49,800 bases of DNA from the NCBI RefSeq assembly GCF_000520955.1, contig NZ_JACC01000048.1:1-49800 (forward strand), read 5' to 3'. The first letter of the stretch is position 1; each line of letters opens with the position of its first letter. This stretch comes from Aquimarina pacifica. GTDB taxonomy: Bacteria; Bacteroidota; Bacteroidia; Flavobacteriales; Flavobacteriaceae. Below the pieces are notes generated by a model. The model was not told where the DNA came from. It did no database searches and saw only the letters and a list, made by a program, of their open reading frames with translations. A program made the position numbers and the translations under genes. Positions 25,218 through 34,216 of this stretch are shown piece after piece.

Positions 25218-26903
25218 ATGAAATGGACACTGCAGGAATCTCCTGATAATGATACTATAGTACAATTAGCAAAAGCCCTTAATGTAGATATGACCATTGC
25301 ACTATTATTAGTGCAAAGGGGGGTTACGACATTTGATCAGGCAAGAAGTTTTTTTAGACCCTCGATAGAAGAATTACATGACCCTTTTTTGATGAAGGAT
25401 ATGGATATGGCTGTTAGAAGAATCGAGAAAGCAATTTCTTCTAACGAAAATATATTGGTCTATGGTGATTATGATGTAGATGGAACAACGTCTGTTGCGT
25501 TAATGTCTTCTTATTTAAAGACGAGATCCTCTCAAATAGCTACTTATATACCTGACCGATATGCAGAAGGATATGGGGTGTCTTATGCCGGTATAGAGTA
25601 TGCTCATGATAATGATATAACGTTAATAGTTGCATTGGATTGTGGGATTAAGGCTATAGAAAAAGTGGCATATGCCAAATCAAAAGGCATAGATTTTATC
25701 ATTTGTGACCACCACAGACCTGGTGACTCAATTCCTGATGCAGCGGCTGTTTTAGATCCAAAGCGAGAAGATTGTGCATATCCTTATAAAGAATTATGTG
25801 GTTGTGGGGTAGGATTTAAACTCATACAAGCTTTGGCAATAGGTACTGGTCAAACGATTTCTGATTTGTTTCCGTATTTAGATTTGGTCGCCACTGCAAT
25901 AGGAGCGGATATTGTACCAATAACAGGAGAGAATCGCATATTGGCACATTATGGTTTGCAGGTCATTAACTCTAGTCCGAGGATTGGATTTAAGGCAATG
26001 CTATCAGAGGTAAAAAAAGAAATGTTGACAATAACGGATTTAGTATTTATCATAGCGCCCAGAATTAACGCCGCAGGACGGATGAAGCATGGATTACATG
26101 CTGTAAATTTGCTTACTGAACAAAATCTAGAAATAGCATTGCAGTATGCATCAGAAATAGAAGCATACAATAGCGATCGTAAAGATGCTGATAAAAGTAT
26201 TACTGAAGAAGCACTGGATCAGATTTCTAAAAACCAAGAAAAAGATAGGCTTACTACTGTGGTTTATAAAGAGGACTGGCATAAGGGGGTTATTGGTATT
26301 GTAGCTTCGAGATTAACTGAAACATACTATCGCCCGACCTTAGTTTTTACTAAAAGCGGAGATATTTTGGCTGCCTCTGCACGATCCGTGAAAGGGTTTG
26401 ATGTGTATAATGCATTGAATGCTTGTTCAGAACATATTGAACAATTTGGTGGGCACAAATATGCTGCCGGATTAACGCTCAAAGAAGAAAACTACCTGCT
26501 ATTTAAACAGAAGTTCGAAGAGGTGGTCTCAGAATCAATCGATAAAGAGTTGCTAACTCCCGAAATTACTATTAATACTTCCTTAGAGCTTGCACAAATA
26601 ACACCTAAATTTTATCGTATTCTTAGGCAGTTTGCACCTTTTGGTCCGGGTAATATGGCGCCTGTTTTTATGACTGAAGAATTACAAGATACCGGTTATG
26701 CAAAATGTGTAGGAGCCGATGAAAAACATCTGAAGTGTAAAGTAAAAAAGAAAGAAATTGTAATAGGTGCAATCGGTTTTAATCTAGGAACTAAATATAA
26801 TCTGATAACGGATCAAAAGTATTTTAAAGCCGCATATACAATTGATGAAAATGTATGGAATGGAGAGACATCCCTGCAATTGAAATTAAAAGATCTTATT
26901 TAG
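25218..26903 (+). CDS. recJ: Single-stranded-DNA-specific exonuclease RecJ
   Basis: A 561-aa 5'-3' exonuclease of recombination and mismatch repair. The DHH phosphoesterase motifs are in order: VYGDYDVDGTTSVAL (motif I), YIPDRYAEGYGVS, VALDCGIKA, ICDHHRPG (DHH), and the DHHA1 part with GGHKYAAGLTL. A C-terminal OB-fold (LELAQITPKFYRILRQFAPF) is present. The start is the ATG before KWTLQESPD, the usual N-terminus; the longer frame adds 21 residues of poor quality. It is divergent from the AhpD-like gene and transcribed alone. Confidence 0.95.
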   Translation: MKWTLQESPDNDTIVQLAKALNVDMTIALLLVQRGVTTFDQARSFFRPSIEELHDPFLMKDMDMAVRRIEKAISSNENILVYGDYDVDGTTSVALMSSYLKTRSSQIATYIPDRYAEGYGVSYAGIEYAHDNDITLIVALDCGIKAIEKVAYAKSKGIDFIICDHHRPGDSIPDAAAVLDPKREDCAYPYKELCGCGVGFKLIQALAIGTGQTISDLFPYLDLVATAIGADIVPITGENRILAHYGLQVINSSPRIGFKAMLSEVKKEMLTITDLVFIIAPRINAAGRMKHGLHAVNLLTEQNLEIALQYASEIEAYNSDRKDADKSITEEALDQISKNQEKDRLTTVVYKEDWHKGVIGIVASRLTETYYRPTLVFTKSGDILAASARSVKGFDVYNALNACSEHIEQFGGHKYAAGLTLKEENYLLFKQKFEEVVSESIDKELLTPEITINTSLELAQITPKFYRILRQFAPFGPGNMAPVFMTEELQDTGYAKCVGADEKHLKCKVKKKEIVIGAIGFNLGTKYNLITDQKYFKAAYTIDENVWNGETSLQLKLKDLI

Positions 26904-26951
26904 CCCTCTGATGATGGGTTTAATTTCTCGAACGTTTATAAAACCAATTGC

Positions 26952-26974
26952 AAATAGAATGTCTTATTCTATTT
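26952..26974 (+). terminator. Weak hairpin after recJ
   Basis: AAATAGAAT and ATTCTATTT flank a 5-nt loop, about 50 nt past the stop. The stem is AT-rich with only a T3 end, so termination strength is doubtful. Confidence 0.35.
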
Positions 26975-27010
26975 AACACTATTTTTATTTAGATTTATTA
27001 TAAATAATGT

Positions 27011-27018
27011 TATTTTTG
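27011..27018 (+). promoter_or_regulatory. -7 box (TATTTTTG)
   Basis: A TAnnTTTG match 17 nt before the ATG of the 117-aa unknown gene. No -33 TTG is seen. Confidence 0.35.
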
Positions 27019-27034
27019 AATCAAATAGGAATAT

Positions 27035-27388
27035 ATGAATGCCATAGATAAGATTTACAGTAATGAATTAGGGATATCTTTTTATTGGAAACAGGAAAAG
27101 AAGGATAAAATACCGAGAATTCAAGTTGTGTTTAGAGATGTTGGTTTTTTACTTACGCTCAACGAGTTAAAGGATTTTTCTGATGCTTGTCTTGTTACTA
27201 TAAGAACACAGGGTTGTGGTCAATGTGCTCAATCAAAACATTGTCGTTCTCTTTTATTAAGAACCCCTTCTGATAAAGTAGATATGGCAGTAAGTAGACA
27301 GGAACTGGATCAGATTCAGGAACTTATTGTAGGTACTATTTTTAGAATAGAGCTAAACTATTGGGTTAAAAATGTATCATTTAATTAA
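27035..27388 (+). CDS. Conserved small protein with Cys motif, function unknown
   Basis: A 117-aa soluble protein. The pattern CGQCAQSKHC (Cys-x2-Cys-x5-Cys) in the centre could hold a metal. The surrounding ISFYWKQ, IPRIQVVFRDVGFLLT and ELNYWVKNVSFN are mostly strands. It resembles a Bacteroidota-restricted family of unknown function (perhaps the one catalogued as DUF6686; I cannot verify this). It has its own -7-like box. Its 3' end overlaps the converging alpha/beta-hydrolase gene by 12 nt, so there is no room for a terminator. Confidence 0.65.
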   Translation: MNAIDKIYSNELGISFYWKQEKKDKIPRIQVVFRDVGFLLTLNELKDFSDACLVTIRTQGCGQCAQSKHCRSLLLRTPSDKVDMAVSRQELDQIQELIVGTIFRIELNYWVKNVSFN

Positions 27389-28312
27389 GAAATCTATGAT
27401 TTTATAGCTTATTTCGGTTGCTTTTGTTTCTTGCAAGAAGTGTTTTTCATCTACAAAATGGATATCTTCTTGACTTACTTTTAAAGCATTTGCAGCTCTG
27501 GTTTGTTGAGGTGGCCACTGCAACATGGTATCATGAATTCCCCAAATAACAGCTACCGGAACGGTTACGTTTTCAAAAACGTCTGAGTAATCAGGTAACT
27601 CATTACATGTTTGACTATAAAAATAATACATGGCATTTGTTTTACCCTCGAGAAGTGGTGTTTTATACCCTTCTACATCCAAAGAGTTTAGCGTGTTTTC
27701 TTTAAGTCCTTGATTAAAAAGGTTTTTAAGTAGTGTGTTGGTTGTTACTCCGTTTCGATATCCCCACATAGCTGTTTTGGCAAGACCGCCAGGTTTCATG
27801 CGTACCGGAGGATAAAATCCAGCTTCATAAATAATGGTATTAAGTACAATCAGATTTTCGATTTTATCCGGAGCCTGCCTCATAAGTTCCCAAGTCCATA
27901 AACCTCCTGCATCATGCATTACGTGGGTCCATTTCTCTACTCCCAACGCTTTTAATAATTGCAAAAGACGTTTGGCATGGTTCTCGGCACTATAAATTTC
28001 AAAACCCTCTGGGGAGTCACTCGATCCATATCCTAGCATATCAGGAACAATAACGCGATACCCACTAGAAACAAGAGGAGCGATCATTTTTCGGTAAAGC
28101 CAACCAGAAGTTGGCACCCCGTGCAATAATACAATTGCAGGTCCTCTTCCTTTATCAATATATTTTATTAGGCCATCATCTGTAGGATATAACCTTTGAT
28201 CTTCTCTGAAACTTTCGTAGGTGATTTGATTCTTTCTTATTTTGGTATTTTCATAGGGTTTACATGACAGAAGTAATACTCCCATAAGCGCTAATACAAA
28301 AAGCTTTTTCAT
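27377..28312 (-). CDS. Alpha/beta-hydrolase lipoprotein of the epoxide hydrolase/haloalkane dehalogenase type
   Basis: A 311-aa protein with lipobox LLSC (Cys17), so it is anchored in the periplasm or outer membrane. The oxyanion motif HGVPTSGWLYR starts at 65. The nucleophile elbow is VMHDAGGL with Asp134 instead of Ser. The acid is Asp261 in WGIHDTM, and His291 in EKHFLQE completes the triad. An Asp nucleophile together with the HFLQE ending is characteristic of epoxide hydrolases and haloalkane dehalogenases. The Trp that normally follows the nucleophile in dehalogenases is Ala here, which favours an epoxide hydrolase or an unassigned activity. It is a single gene converging on its neighbour. 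Confidence 0.82.
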   Translation of the reverse strand: MKKLFVLALMGVLLLSCKPYENTKIRKNQITYESFREDQRLYPTDDGLIKYIDKGRGPAIVLLHGVPTSGWLYRKMIAPLVSSGYRVIVPDMLGYGSSDSPEGFEIYSAENHAKRLLQLLKALGVEKWTHVMHDAGGLWTWELMRQAPDKIENLIVLNTIIYEAGFYPPVRMKPGGLAKTAMWGYRNGVTTNTLLKNLFNQGLKENTLNSLDVEGYKTPLLEGKTNAMYYFYSQTCNELPDYSDVFENVTVPVAVIWGIHDTMLQWPPQQTRAANALKVSQEDIHFVDEKHFLQETKATEISYKIIDFLIK

Positions 28313-28487
28313 TGATACTGATGATTTATTCCAAAATTATTTTTACTGTCTGTTCCTAGAACGACCCTCTATATTGTTTTATTTTAATGCAAATCATAAT
28401 AATAATTCTTGTTGCATTTTAGCAATTTACTTAAAATCATTTAAAATGAAGTATATAATTGTGAGCTATAATTGGTATTCAATGCAA

Positions 28488-28517
28488 AATGCGATTTGAG
28501 AATTCCCAAATCGCATT
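28488..28517 (-). terminator. Hairpin downstream of the acidic lipoprotein gene
   Basis: An 11-bp perfect stem AATGCGATTTG with an 8-nt loop, 36 nt after the minus-strand stop. The U-tract is short (four), so it is a moderate terminator. Confidence 0.65.
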
Positions 28518-28552
28518 AAAATTATACTTTCAACTAACTAGGGAATACTCCT

Positions 28553-29641
28553 TTATTTTCTTTTAAAAATTAAGGTTTCACTAATTATAGAATCCCCATC
28601 ACTATATGTGTCAGAGATTACGAGTTCGCCGTTAATTACTTCGATTTGGGCTCCTTCAAAATATAGTTGCCCTTCAGGATATTCTTCATTGTTTTGAGAG
28701 TCAAGAAGATCTTCATACCCAAAATCTACTACTGTAATTGTTTGGTCTTCTTCGTTATACGACCATTTTCCGGAGTATTTGTCATTATAGGTGTACTCGT
28801 CATATATAGCACTGCAGTTATTTACAGATTCAAACGAATTTATTGATTTTTCGATTTCATCATATATTTCATAGTAATCACCATTTTCACTTAATACAAA
28901 AGTCCATTCATCCTTTACATCGATGTAAAAAGGGACATCCATTAGTGTTTCTCCGTTTGTACATTCAATATCTTCAATGTATTGATCATCGGTTTCTTCT
29001 GGATCTGATCTATCATAAATCCACTCACCAACTATTGTATTGTTACCTCCCCAGGCATTTACATCAACACATACTTCTTGTATTTGACTTACATTACCTG
29101 CTGCATCATATAAACAAATAACATAGCAAAAACGTCCTACGGGAACTGATGCTTCAAAATCAACATTAATACCAAAATCAGTATCATTTGCTTTTGAGGT
29201 AAATCTCTCGTTCTTTTTTCTTTTGTTAAGGGATAGTTTTCCGGTAATCGAATTATCAAATGAAGTTTTAGGAACATCAAAATATCCATCAACATTGTTG
29301 CCATCTGTATCTTGCAATTGAATATATGCTCCTGTAATTTCATCAGTTGATGAAAAAGCTATATTGAATCCGCTATTTAAGAAAGCATCTTGCTCATTGG
29401 TGCTAATCGAAAAATCTAAATCACTGTTAGGAGAAGGAGGAGTGCCTGATATAAGACTAAGGTCTTCGATAATGACGCCTGTTTTAAGAAGGTCTGTAGA
29501 GATACTTGTGTCTTCTTCATCTTCATCAGATACATCTTCTATATCATCTTCCTGTGAATTAGTGTTGTCATCATTTCCGCAGGAAATAAAGAATAGAGTG
29601 ATTATAAAAATTGTTGCAAATAATGCATTACTTTTTTTCAT
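28553..29641 (-). CDS. Lipoprotein with acidic linker and lipocalin-like C-terminal domain
   Basis: A 362-aa secreted protein. The lipobox FFISC is at Cys21, followed by an Asp/Glu-rich linker (about 24-48), which in Bacteroidota often marks export to the cell surface. Residues 55-195 form a beta-rich domain with one CYVICLYDAAG strand. Residues 200-362 start with VGEWIYDRS and contain SGKWSYNEEDQTITV and YFEGAQIEVINGELVIS, a pattern like the lipocalin-type sandwich common in flavobacterial lipoproteins. It has no enzyme motif. It is a single gene with its own terminator. Ligand and role are unknown. Confidence 0.68.
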   Translation of the reverse strand: MKKSNALFATIFIITLFFISCGNDDNTNSQEDDIEDVSDEDEEDTSISTDLLKTGVIIEDLSLISGTPPSPNSDLDFSISTNEQDAFLNSGFNIAFSSTDEITGAYIQLQDTDGNNVDGYFDVPKTSFDNSITGKLSLNKRKKNERFTSKANDTDFGINVDFEASVPVGRFCYVICLYDAAGNVSQIQEVCVDVNAWGGNNTIVGEWIYDRSDPEETDDQYIEDIECTNGETLMDVPFYIDVKDEWTFVLSENGDYYEIYDEIEKSINSFESVNNCSAIYDEYTYNDKYSGKWSYNEEDQTITVVDFGYEDLLDSQNNEEYPEGQLYFEGAQIEVINGELVISDTYSDGDSIISETLIFKRK

Positions 29642-29733
29642 TTGTTACTTTTTAGGTTAAATTAATGAAGTGAACAGTTTTAATTTTTCCTTTAAAAATT
29701 TAAACGCATTCGTTGAGTTTTTGTGTCAGTTTG

Positions 29734-29741
29734 CAAAATTA
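29734..29741 (-). promoter_or_regulatory. -7 box (TAATTTTG) for the acidic lipoprotein gene
   Basis: A perfect TAnnTTTG match on the minus strand, 93 nt ahead of the start codon. The -33 TTG is not evident. Confidence 0.3.
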
Positions 29742-29871
29742 GTTTTTTTTCATGAAGTGCTTTACACTTTTTTAGTTTTAGTGGAAAAGAACATTTTTAT
29801 TACTTTTTATAGAAAAGTTCACACTAATTTCTAATTGCAAGCATGGTGTCTATATTACTTTTTTTCTTTGA

Positions 29872-30327
29872 TTAATCTACAGAATTGATAGTTATTGTAT
29901 TTCCGTTAAAATTAATTGTGTCCCCAATTGTTTTTCCTATTAATAATTTGCCAATAGGTGAGTTGGCAGCAATTGCGTAGTATGGGGTGTTTTTTGAAAT
30001 AATCTTTCCTACAGAAATACTTAAGAAATAATTGGCTTGAGATGTTGTAATTAAACTTCCTAGACAAATTTGAGTAGAAGGAGTGATTACTATACGATCA
30101 ATAATTTCCTGCAATTTTTGCACTTCTGCCAATTGTTTACCTGCTTTTTCTCTTTCTAGTTGTAACATAGCACGTCCGGTCTCGTGTTTGTCACCAGCAC
30201 TGCTTTTGGTCTCTGAGGTCAATGATTCTTGTATATCTAAAATAATATCCTGAACTCTGTTTCTTCTCTGATCTACATAATTTTGACATTGTTGTAAAAG
30301 GTCTTCTTTCGTTTTTTTTGAATTCAT
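29872..30327 (-). CDS. GreA/GreB-like protein (C-terminal domain with atypical N-terminal coil)
   Basis: A 151-aa protein. Residues 1-85 form a long charged coil (RRNRVQDIILDIQESL, LQLEREKAGKQLAEVQKL). The rest is an FKBP-like domain ending in SPIGKLLIGKTIGDTINFNG, the conserved SPxGxAL(L/I)GKxxGD signature of transcript cleavage factors. The acidic Asp-Glu tip needed for RNA cleavage in GreA (D41/E44) is not obvious in the coil. Flavobacterial relatives are often mislabelled 3-oxoacyl-ACP synthase; nothing here supports that. It probably binds the polymerase secondary channel. The mtgA gene ends 14 nt upstream on the same strand, so the two may be co-transcribed. Confidence 0.7.
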   Translation of the reverse strand: MNSKKTKEDLLQQCQNYVDQRRNRVQDIILDIQESLTSETKSSAGDKHETGRAMLQLEREKAGKQLAEVQKLQEIIDRIVITPSTQICLGSLITTSQANYFLSISVGKIISKNTPYYAIAANSPIGKLLIGKTIGDTINFNGNTITINSVD

Positions 30328-30341
30328 AAACTAATTGGGTA

Positions 30342-31019
30342 TTATTTCTTCTCAAAATTTAAGGTACCATAATTGCGCATTTGATTCAGTATCCATACTT
30401 TTCTTTTTTGCACATATCCAGTGTTGGTATTTGGTAATAATTTCCTTGGATCGGGTAGGATAGCAGCTATTCCTGCTGCTTCTTGTTTTGTAAGGTTTTT
30501 TGCTGAGGTAAAAAACCAAAAATGGGCAGCCGCTTGAGCTCCGTAAATTCCATCCCCCATTTCGATACTATTAAGATAAATTTCTAGTATTCGTTCCTTA
30601 CTCCAAAAGGTTTCGATTAAGAAAGTAAAATAAACTTCAAGCCCTTTTCTAATCCAACTTCGTTGTGGCCATAAAAAAACATTTTTTGCCGTTTGTTGAG
30701 AGATAGTACTTGCACCACGTAATCGTTTTCCTGATTTGTAATCTGATACAGCTTTGTTAATTGCTTTAGTATCAAATCCGCGGTGTTTAATAAAATGCTG
30801 ATCTTCACTACAAATTACAGCAAGTTGTAAAGTGTTAGAAATATCTGATAGCGGAGTCCATTGATGTTTAATTGTGTGGTTTTTGCTATTCTGTATTTTT
30901 CTTATTGCCATAAGAGGCGTATAGGTGACATTAATCCATTTATAAACAATCACCCATAGGATACTTATAAGTACGAATACTATACTACTTTTTGCAATAA
31001 ACCGAAGATATTTTTGCAT
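30342..31019 (-). CDS. mtgA: Monofunctional biosynthetic peptidoglycan transglycosylase
   Basis: A 225-aa inner-membrane glycosyltransferase (GT51) that polymerises lipid II into glycan strands. One N-terminal helix (SSIVFVLISILWVIVYKWI) anchors it. The catalytic Glu72 lies in SEDQHFIKHRGFD. GASTISQQTAKNVFLWPQRS is complete, the second Glu follows in the helix ending FLIETFWSKERILEIYLN, and GAQAAAHFWF completes the site. There is no transpeptidase domain and the length is normal. The GreA/B-like gene follows at 14 nt. It contrasts with the degenerate relative near 48.4 kb. Confidence 0.93.
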   Translation of the reverse strand: MQKYLRFIAKSSIVFVLISILWVIVYKWINVTYTPLMAIRKIQNSKNHTIKHQWTPLSDISNTLQLAVICSEDQHFIKHRGFDTKAINKAVSDYKSGKRLRGASTISQQTAKNVFLWPQRSWIRKGLEVYFTFLIETFWSKERILEIYLNSIEMGDGIYGAQAAAHFWFFTSAKNLTKQEAAGIAAILPDPRKLLPNTNTGYVQKRKVWILNQMRNYGTLNFEKK

Positions 31020-31072
31020 TGTTGCTAGGAGCGAATTAAGAGTTTAAAAAGGGTGTGACTAAAATAGTGTTA

Positions 31073-32185
31073 CTAAAGTAAATCTGCTAATTCTTTTCCA
31101 ACTAAACTGCCTATTGCAATTCCCATTCCTCCTTGTCGTACTCCGCAAAAAATATTTGAAGACAATGGTTTTATGATACTATTTTTTTGATTGCCTACCC
31201 CCATGATGCCACTCCAGCGATGTTCGATAGTAACATCAATATCTGGTAAGATAATGTTATGTAGAATTTCTTCTAATTTTTGCTGTATTATTTCGGTTTG
31301 TGCTAAGACTGTTGTTTCTTCTCCTATAAAATCTAAATTTCTGCCTCCGCCTAGTAAAATTCGTTGGTCAATATTTCTAAAATAATAATATCCTTGATCA
31401 AGATGAAAGGTTCCTCTAATATCTAGATTTCGTATTGGTTTGGTTATTAGAACTTGCGCCCGAGCGGGTTTTACATTTTTAATATCAAATTGCGATGCAA
31501 AACCATTGGTTGCTATCAGGACCTTATTACTAGAGAAGGCAAAGTGGTTTGTCTCTATTTCTACAGCGGTGGCAGTATCATGAAGTTCAGTTACTTCGCA
31601 ATTGTTTAAAATTTTAATTCCTGATGTTTGTGCTTTATGCAGCAGTGCTTGCATCATTTTACCGGTATCGATCTGTCCTTCGAATTGATTGATGATATAC
31701 TGCGGTTGAATGCTCTTGAAGTTAAATAAATTATTACTGGTTTGAAATACGTTATCGTCAAAAATGGGGTATAATAGTGTGTTGATTTTTTTTAGTTTGT
31801 CTAGGCATTTTTTATAAAGAGCAGTGTCATTTTTTGTAAAAAGCTCATATCCTCCTGTGTGAGAATAATTGATTGTTTGGTTTCCCAATTGTTTTTTTAA
31901 TAATTGTAATCCCTGATACCTTTTTTTAATAAGCTGTATTACTTCATCTTCTGTATGGGATTCTAGATCCGAAAGAATTTCAGAGAGGCTACCGAAACAA
32001 GCAAATCCGGCATTTTTGGTACTGGCACCATTAGGGAGGATGCCGCGTTCGAGGACTAGAATATTGGCATTCTGAAATCGTTCTTTCAATCGCAAAGCAC
32101 AGGTAAGACCGACGATTCCGCTACCGATGATCGTAAAGTCTATATTTGATAACCAGGTCTTATATTCCCAATAACTTAAGTTCAT
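31073..32185 (-). CDS. FAD-dependent oxidoreductase (DAO family)
   Basis: A 370-aa flavoenzyme of the D-amino-acid oxidase / glycine oxidase type. The dinucleotide motif FTIIGSGIVGLTCALRLKE is near residues 17-35. ERGILPNGASTKNAGFACFG gives the second flavin-binding stretch, and FCGVRQGGMGIAIGSLVGKEL is the closing FAD motif. A substrate domain with YFRNIDQRILLGGGRN lies between. The substrate is probably an amine or amino acid, but nothing pinpoints it. The gene sits 46 nt downstream of accC on the same strand, with a terminator hairpin in that gap, so it is likely expressed by readthrough or separately. The first Met is used; a shorter start is possible. Confidence 0.85.
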   Translation of the reverse strand: MNLSYWEYKTWLSNIDFTIIGSGIVGLTCALRLKERFQNANILVLERGILPNGASTKNAGFACFGSLSEILSDLESHTEDEVIQLIKKRYQGLQLLKKQLGNQTINYSHTGGYELFTKNDTALYKKCLDKLKKINTLLYPIFDDNVFQTSNNLFNFKSIQPQYIINQFEGQIDTGKMMQALLHKAQTSGIKILNNCEVTELHDTATAVEIETNHFAFSSNKVLIATNGFASQFDIKNVKPARAQVLITKPIRNLDIRGTFHLDQGYYYFRNIDQRILLGGGRNLDFIGEETTVLAQTEIIQQKLEEILHNIILPDIDVTIEHRWSGIMGVGNQKNSIIKPLSSNIFCGVRQGGMGIAIGSLVGKELADLL

Positions 32186-32190
32186 AAAAA

Positions 32191-32217
32191 AAGCCCCATT
32201 GACATTGAATGAGGCTT
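32191..32217 (-). terminator. Terminator of the acc operon
   Basis: A 10-bp stem with one mismatch and a 7-nt loop, followed by six U residues on the minus strand. It fills the gap between accC and the oxidoreductase gene. Confidence 0.75.
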
Positions 32218-32231
32218 GATTTTTTATTTGA

Positions 32232-33581
32232 TTATTCTACTGTATCTTTCATGACAAAATCTTCCATAAACTTTGTCGTATAATTTCCAGAAACATAATC
32301 TGGATGATCCATTAGTTGTCTATGAAAAGGAACTGTTGTTTTGATTCCTTCTACTACAAACTCATCTAACGCTCTTTTCATTTTATTGATTGCTTCTTCA
32401 CGCGTTTGTGCAGTAGTAATTAATTTTGCAATCATAGAGTCATAATTCGGTGGGATAATATATCCACTATATACATGAGTATCTATTCTCACACCATGAC
32501 CACCTGGAAGATGTAAATTTGTTATTTTTCCTGGTGAAGGTCTAAAATCTTTATAAGGGTCTTCTGCATTAATTCTACATTCGATAGAATGTAGTTGTGG
32601 GTAATAATTTTTACCAGAAATAGGTACTCCTGCAGCGACTAATATTTGTTCTCTAATAAGGTCATAATCTACTACTTGTTCTGTGATAGGATGTTCTACC
32701 TGTATTCTGGTATTCATTTCCATAAAGTAGAAATTACGATGCTTATCAACAAGAAATTCGACCGTCCCAGCACCTTCATACTTTATGTATTCGGCAGCTT
32801 TTACGGCAGCTTCTCCCATTTTTTCACGCAATTCGTCTGTCATGAACGGTGAAGGAGTTTCTTCGGTAAGTTTTTGGTGTCGACGTTGAACAGAGCAATC
32901 TCTCTCTGATAAGTGACAAGCTCTACCATTACTATCACCAACAACCTGAATCTCTATATGCCTTGGTTCTTCGATAAGTTTTTCCATGTACATATCGTCA
33001 TTTCCGAAGGCAGCTTTACTTTCTTGTCTGGCAGACTCCCATGCATTTTGTAGGTCTTCTTCTTTCCAAACAGCACGCATACCTTTACCTCCTCCTCCTG
33101 CACTGGCTTTAAGCATCACCGGATATCCAGTTTCTTTAGCTACTTTTATGCAAGATTCAAAATCAGGGATTATTCCTTCACTACCAGGTACGCATGGCAC
33201 ACCAGCTTCAATCATAGTTGACTTAGCCGAAGCTTTGTCTCCCATTCTATCTATCATCTCGGCACTTGCGCCGATAAATTTTATTTCGTGTTCTTCACAA
33301 ATCTTAGAAAACTTTGCATTTTCTGAAAGGAAACCATATCCAGGGTGAATAGCGTCTGCATTTGTGATTTCTGCAGCGGCAATGATGTTAGACATTTTAA
33401 GATAGGATTCACTACTTGGTGCAGGACCAATACATACGGCTTCATCTGCAAAGCGCACATGTAGACTTTCTGCATCTGCTGTTGAGTATACAGCAACAGA
33501 TTTTATACCCATTTCTTTACAGGTTCTGATTACTCGCATCGCAATCTCACCTCTATTTGCAATTAGTATTTTTTTAAACAT
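32232..33581 (-). CDS. accC: Acetyl-CoA carboxylase, biotin carboxylase subunit
   Basis: A 449-aa subunit that carboxylates the biotin of AccB with ATP and bicarbonate, the first step of malonyl-CoA formation. FKKILIANRGEIAMRVIRTC at the N-terminus, the ATP-grasp loop KASAGGGGKGMR, HIEIQVVGD, EMNTRIQVEHPITE with the catalytic Arg, and SIECRINAEDP are all present. Length equals the family norm. It is the last gene of the rpmF-fabH-accB-accC block and is closed by a terminator. Confidence 0.97.
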   Translation of the reverse strand: MFKKILIANRGEIAMRVIRTCKEMGIKSVAVYSTADAESLHVRFADEAVCIGPAPSSESYLKMSNIIAAAEITNADAIHPGYGFLSENAKFSKICEEHEIKFIGASAEMIDRMGDKASAKSTMIEAGVPCVPGSEGIIPDFESCIKVAKETGYPVMLKASAGGGGKGMRAVWKEEDLQNAWESARQESKAAFGNDDMYMEKLIEEPRHIEIQVVGDSNGRACHLSERDCSVQRRHQKLTEETPSPFMTDELREKMGEAAVKAAEYIKYEGAGTVEFLVDKHRNFYFMEMNTRIQVEHPITEQVVDYDLIREQILVAAGVPISGKNYYPQLHSIECRINAEDPYKDFRPSPGKITNLHLPGGHGVRIDTHVYSGYIIPPNYDSMIAKLITTAQTREEAINKMKRALDEFVVEGIKTTVPFHRQLMDHPDYVSGNYTTKFMEDFVMKDTVE

Positions 33582-33694
33582 AACTTTTTAAAATTTAAAA
33601 AATCTCAAATTCCAGACTTATCCGTATTAAGACGGCTCCCTCCTCCTGGTAGCAGGATGTTGGGATTTATTTGTCATAGAATTTTAAAATTGGG

Positions 33695-34189
33695 TTATGA
33701 TGGGTCTACTAAGAATAGTGGTTGGTCAAATTCTACTGGAGAAGCGTCATCTACTAGTACTTTTACAACTTTACCAGAAATCTCACTTTCGATCTCGTTA
33801 AAGAGTTTCATTGCTTCGATAATACAAAGTACATCGCCCTCTTTTATTGTATCGCCTACTTCAACAAAGGTAGGTTTGTCGGGAGATGGTTTTCTGTAAA
33901 GTGTACCTATTATAGGTGATTTGATTGTAATGTATTTTGAATTATCTTCTACTGCGGTGTCTGTTGCAGCGTCAGGAGAAGGGGTCGCAGCTGGAGTAGC
34001 TTGTACTGGCGCTGCTTGAGAAATTATTGTATTACCTGCTGGTGGCAGTTGTTGTACAATGGTTGTTTCTTTGGTGTCTTCTGATCCTGTTTTGATGGTG
34101 ATTTTAATGTCATCCATTTCTAACTTGACTTCGCTCGCTCCTGACTTGGCGACGAATTTAATTAAATTCTGAATTTCTTTTAAATCCAT
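33695..34189 (-). CDS. accB: Acetyl-CoA carboxylase, biotin carboxyl carrier protein
   Basis: A 164-aa carrier. The N-terminal helix DLKEIQNLIKFVAKSGASEV is followed by a linker rich in Ala, Pro and Thr (40-85). The biotinyl domain contains the acceptor Lys128 in IIEAMKLFNEIES, and the PSPDKPTFVEVGD thumb-type insert is present. It sits between fabH and accC, with a gap of 113 nt to accC that holds no hairpin of note. Co-transcription with both is expected. Confidence 0.97.
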   Translation of the reverse strand: MDLKEIQNLIKFVAKSGASEVKLEMDDIKITIKTGSEDTKETTIVQQLPPAGNTIISQAAPVQATPAATPSPDAATDTAVEDNSKYITIKSPIIGTLYRKPSPDKPTFVEVGDTIKEGDVLCIIEAMKLFNEIESEISGKVVKVLVDDASPVEFDQPLFLVDPS

Positions 34190-34216
34190 AATATGTGGGT
34201 ATTGTGTGTTTAATTT

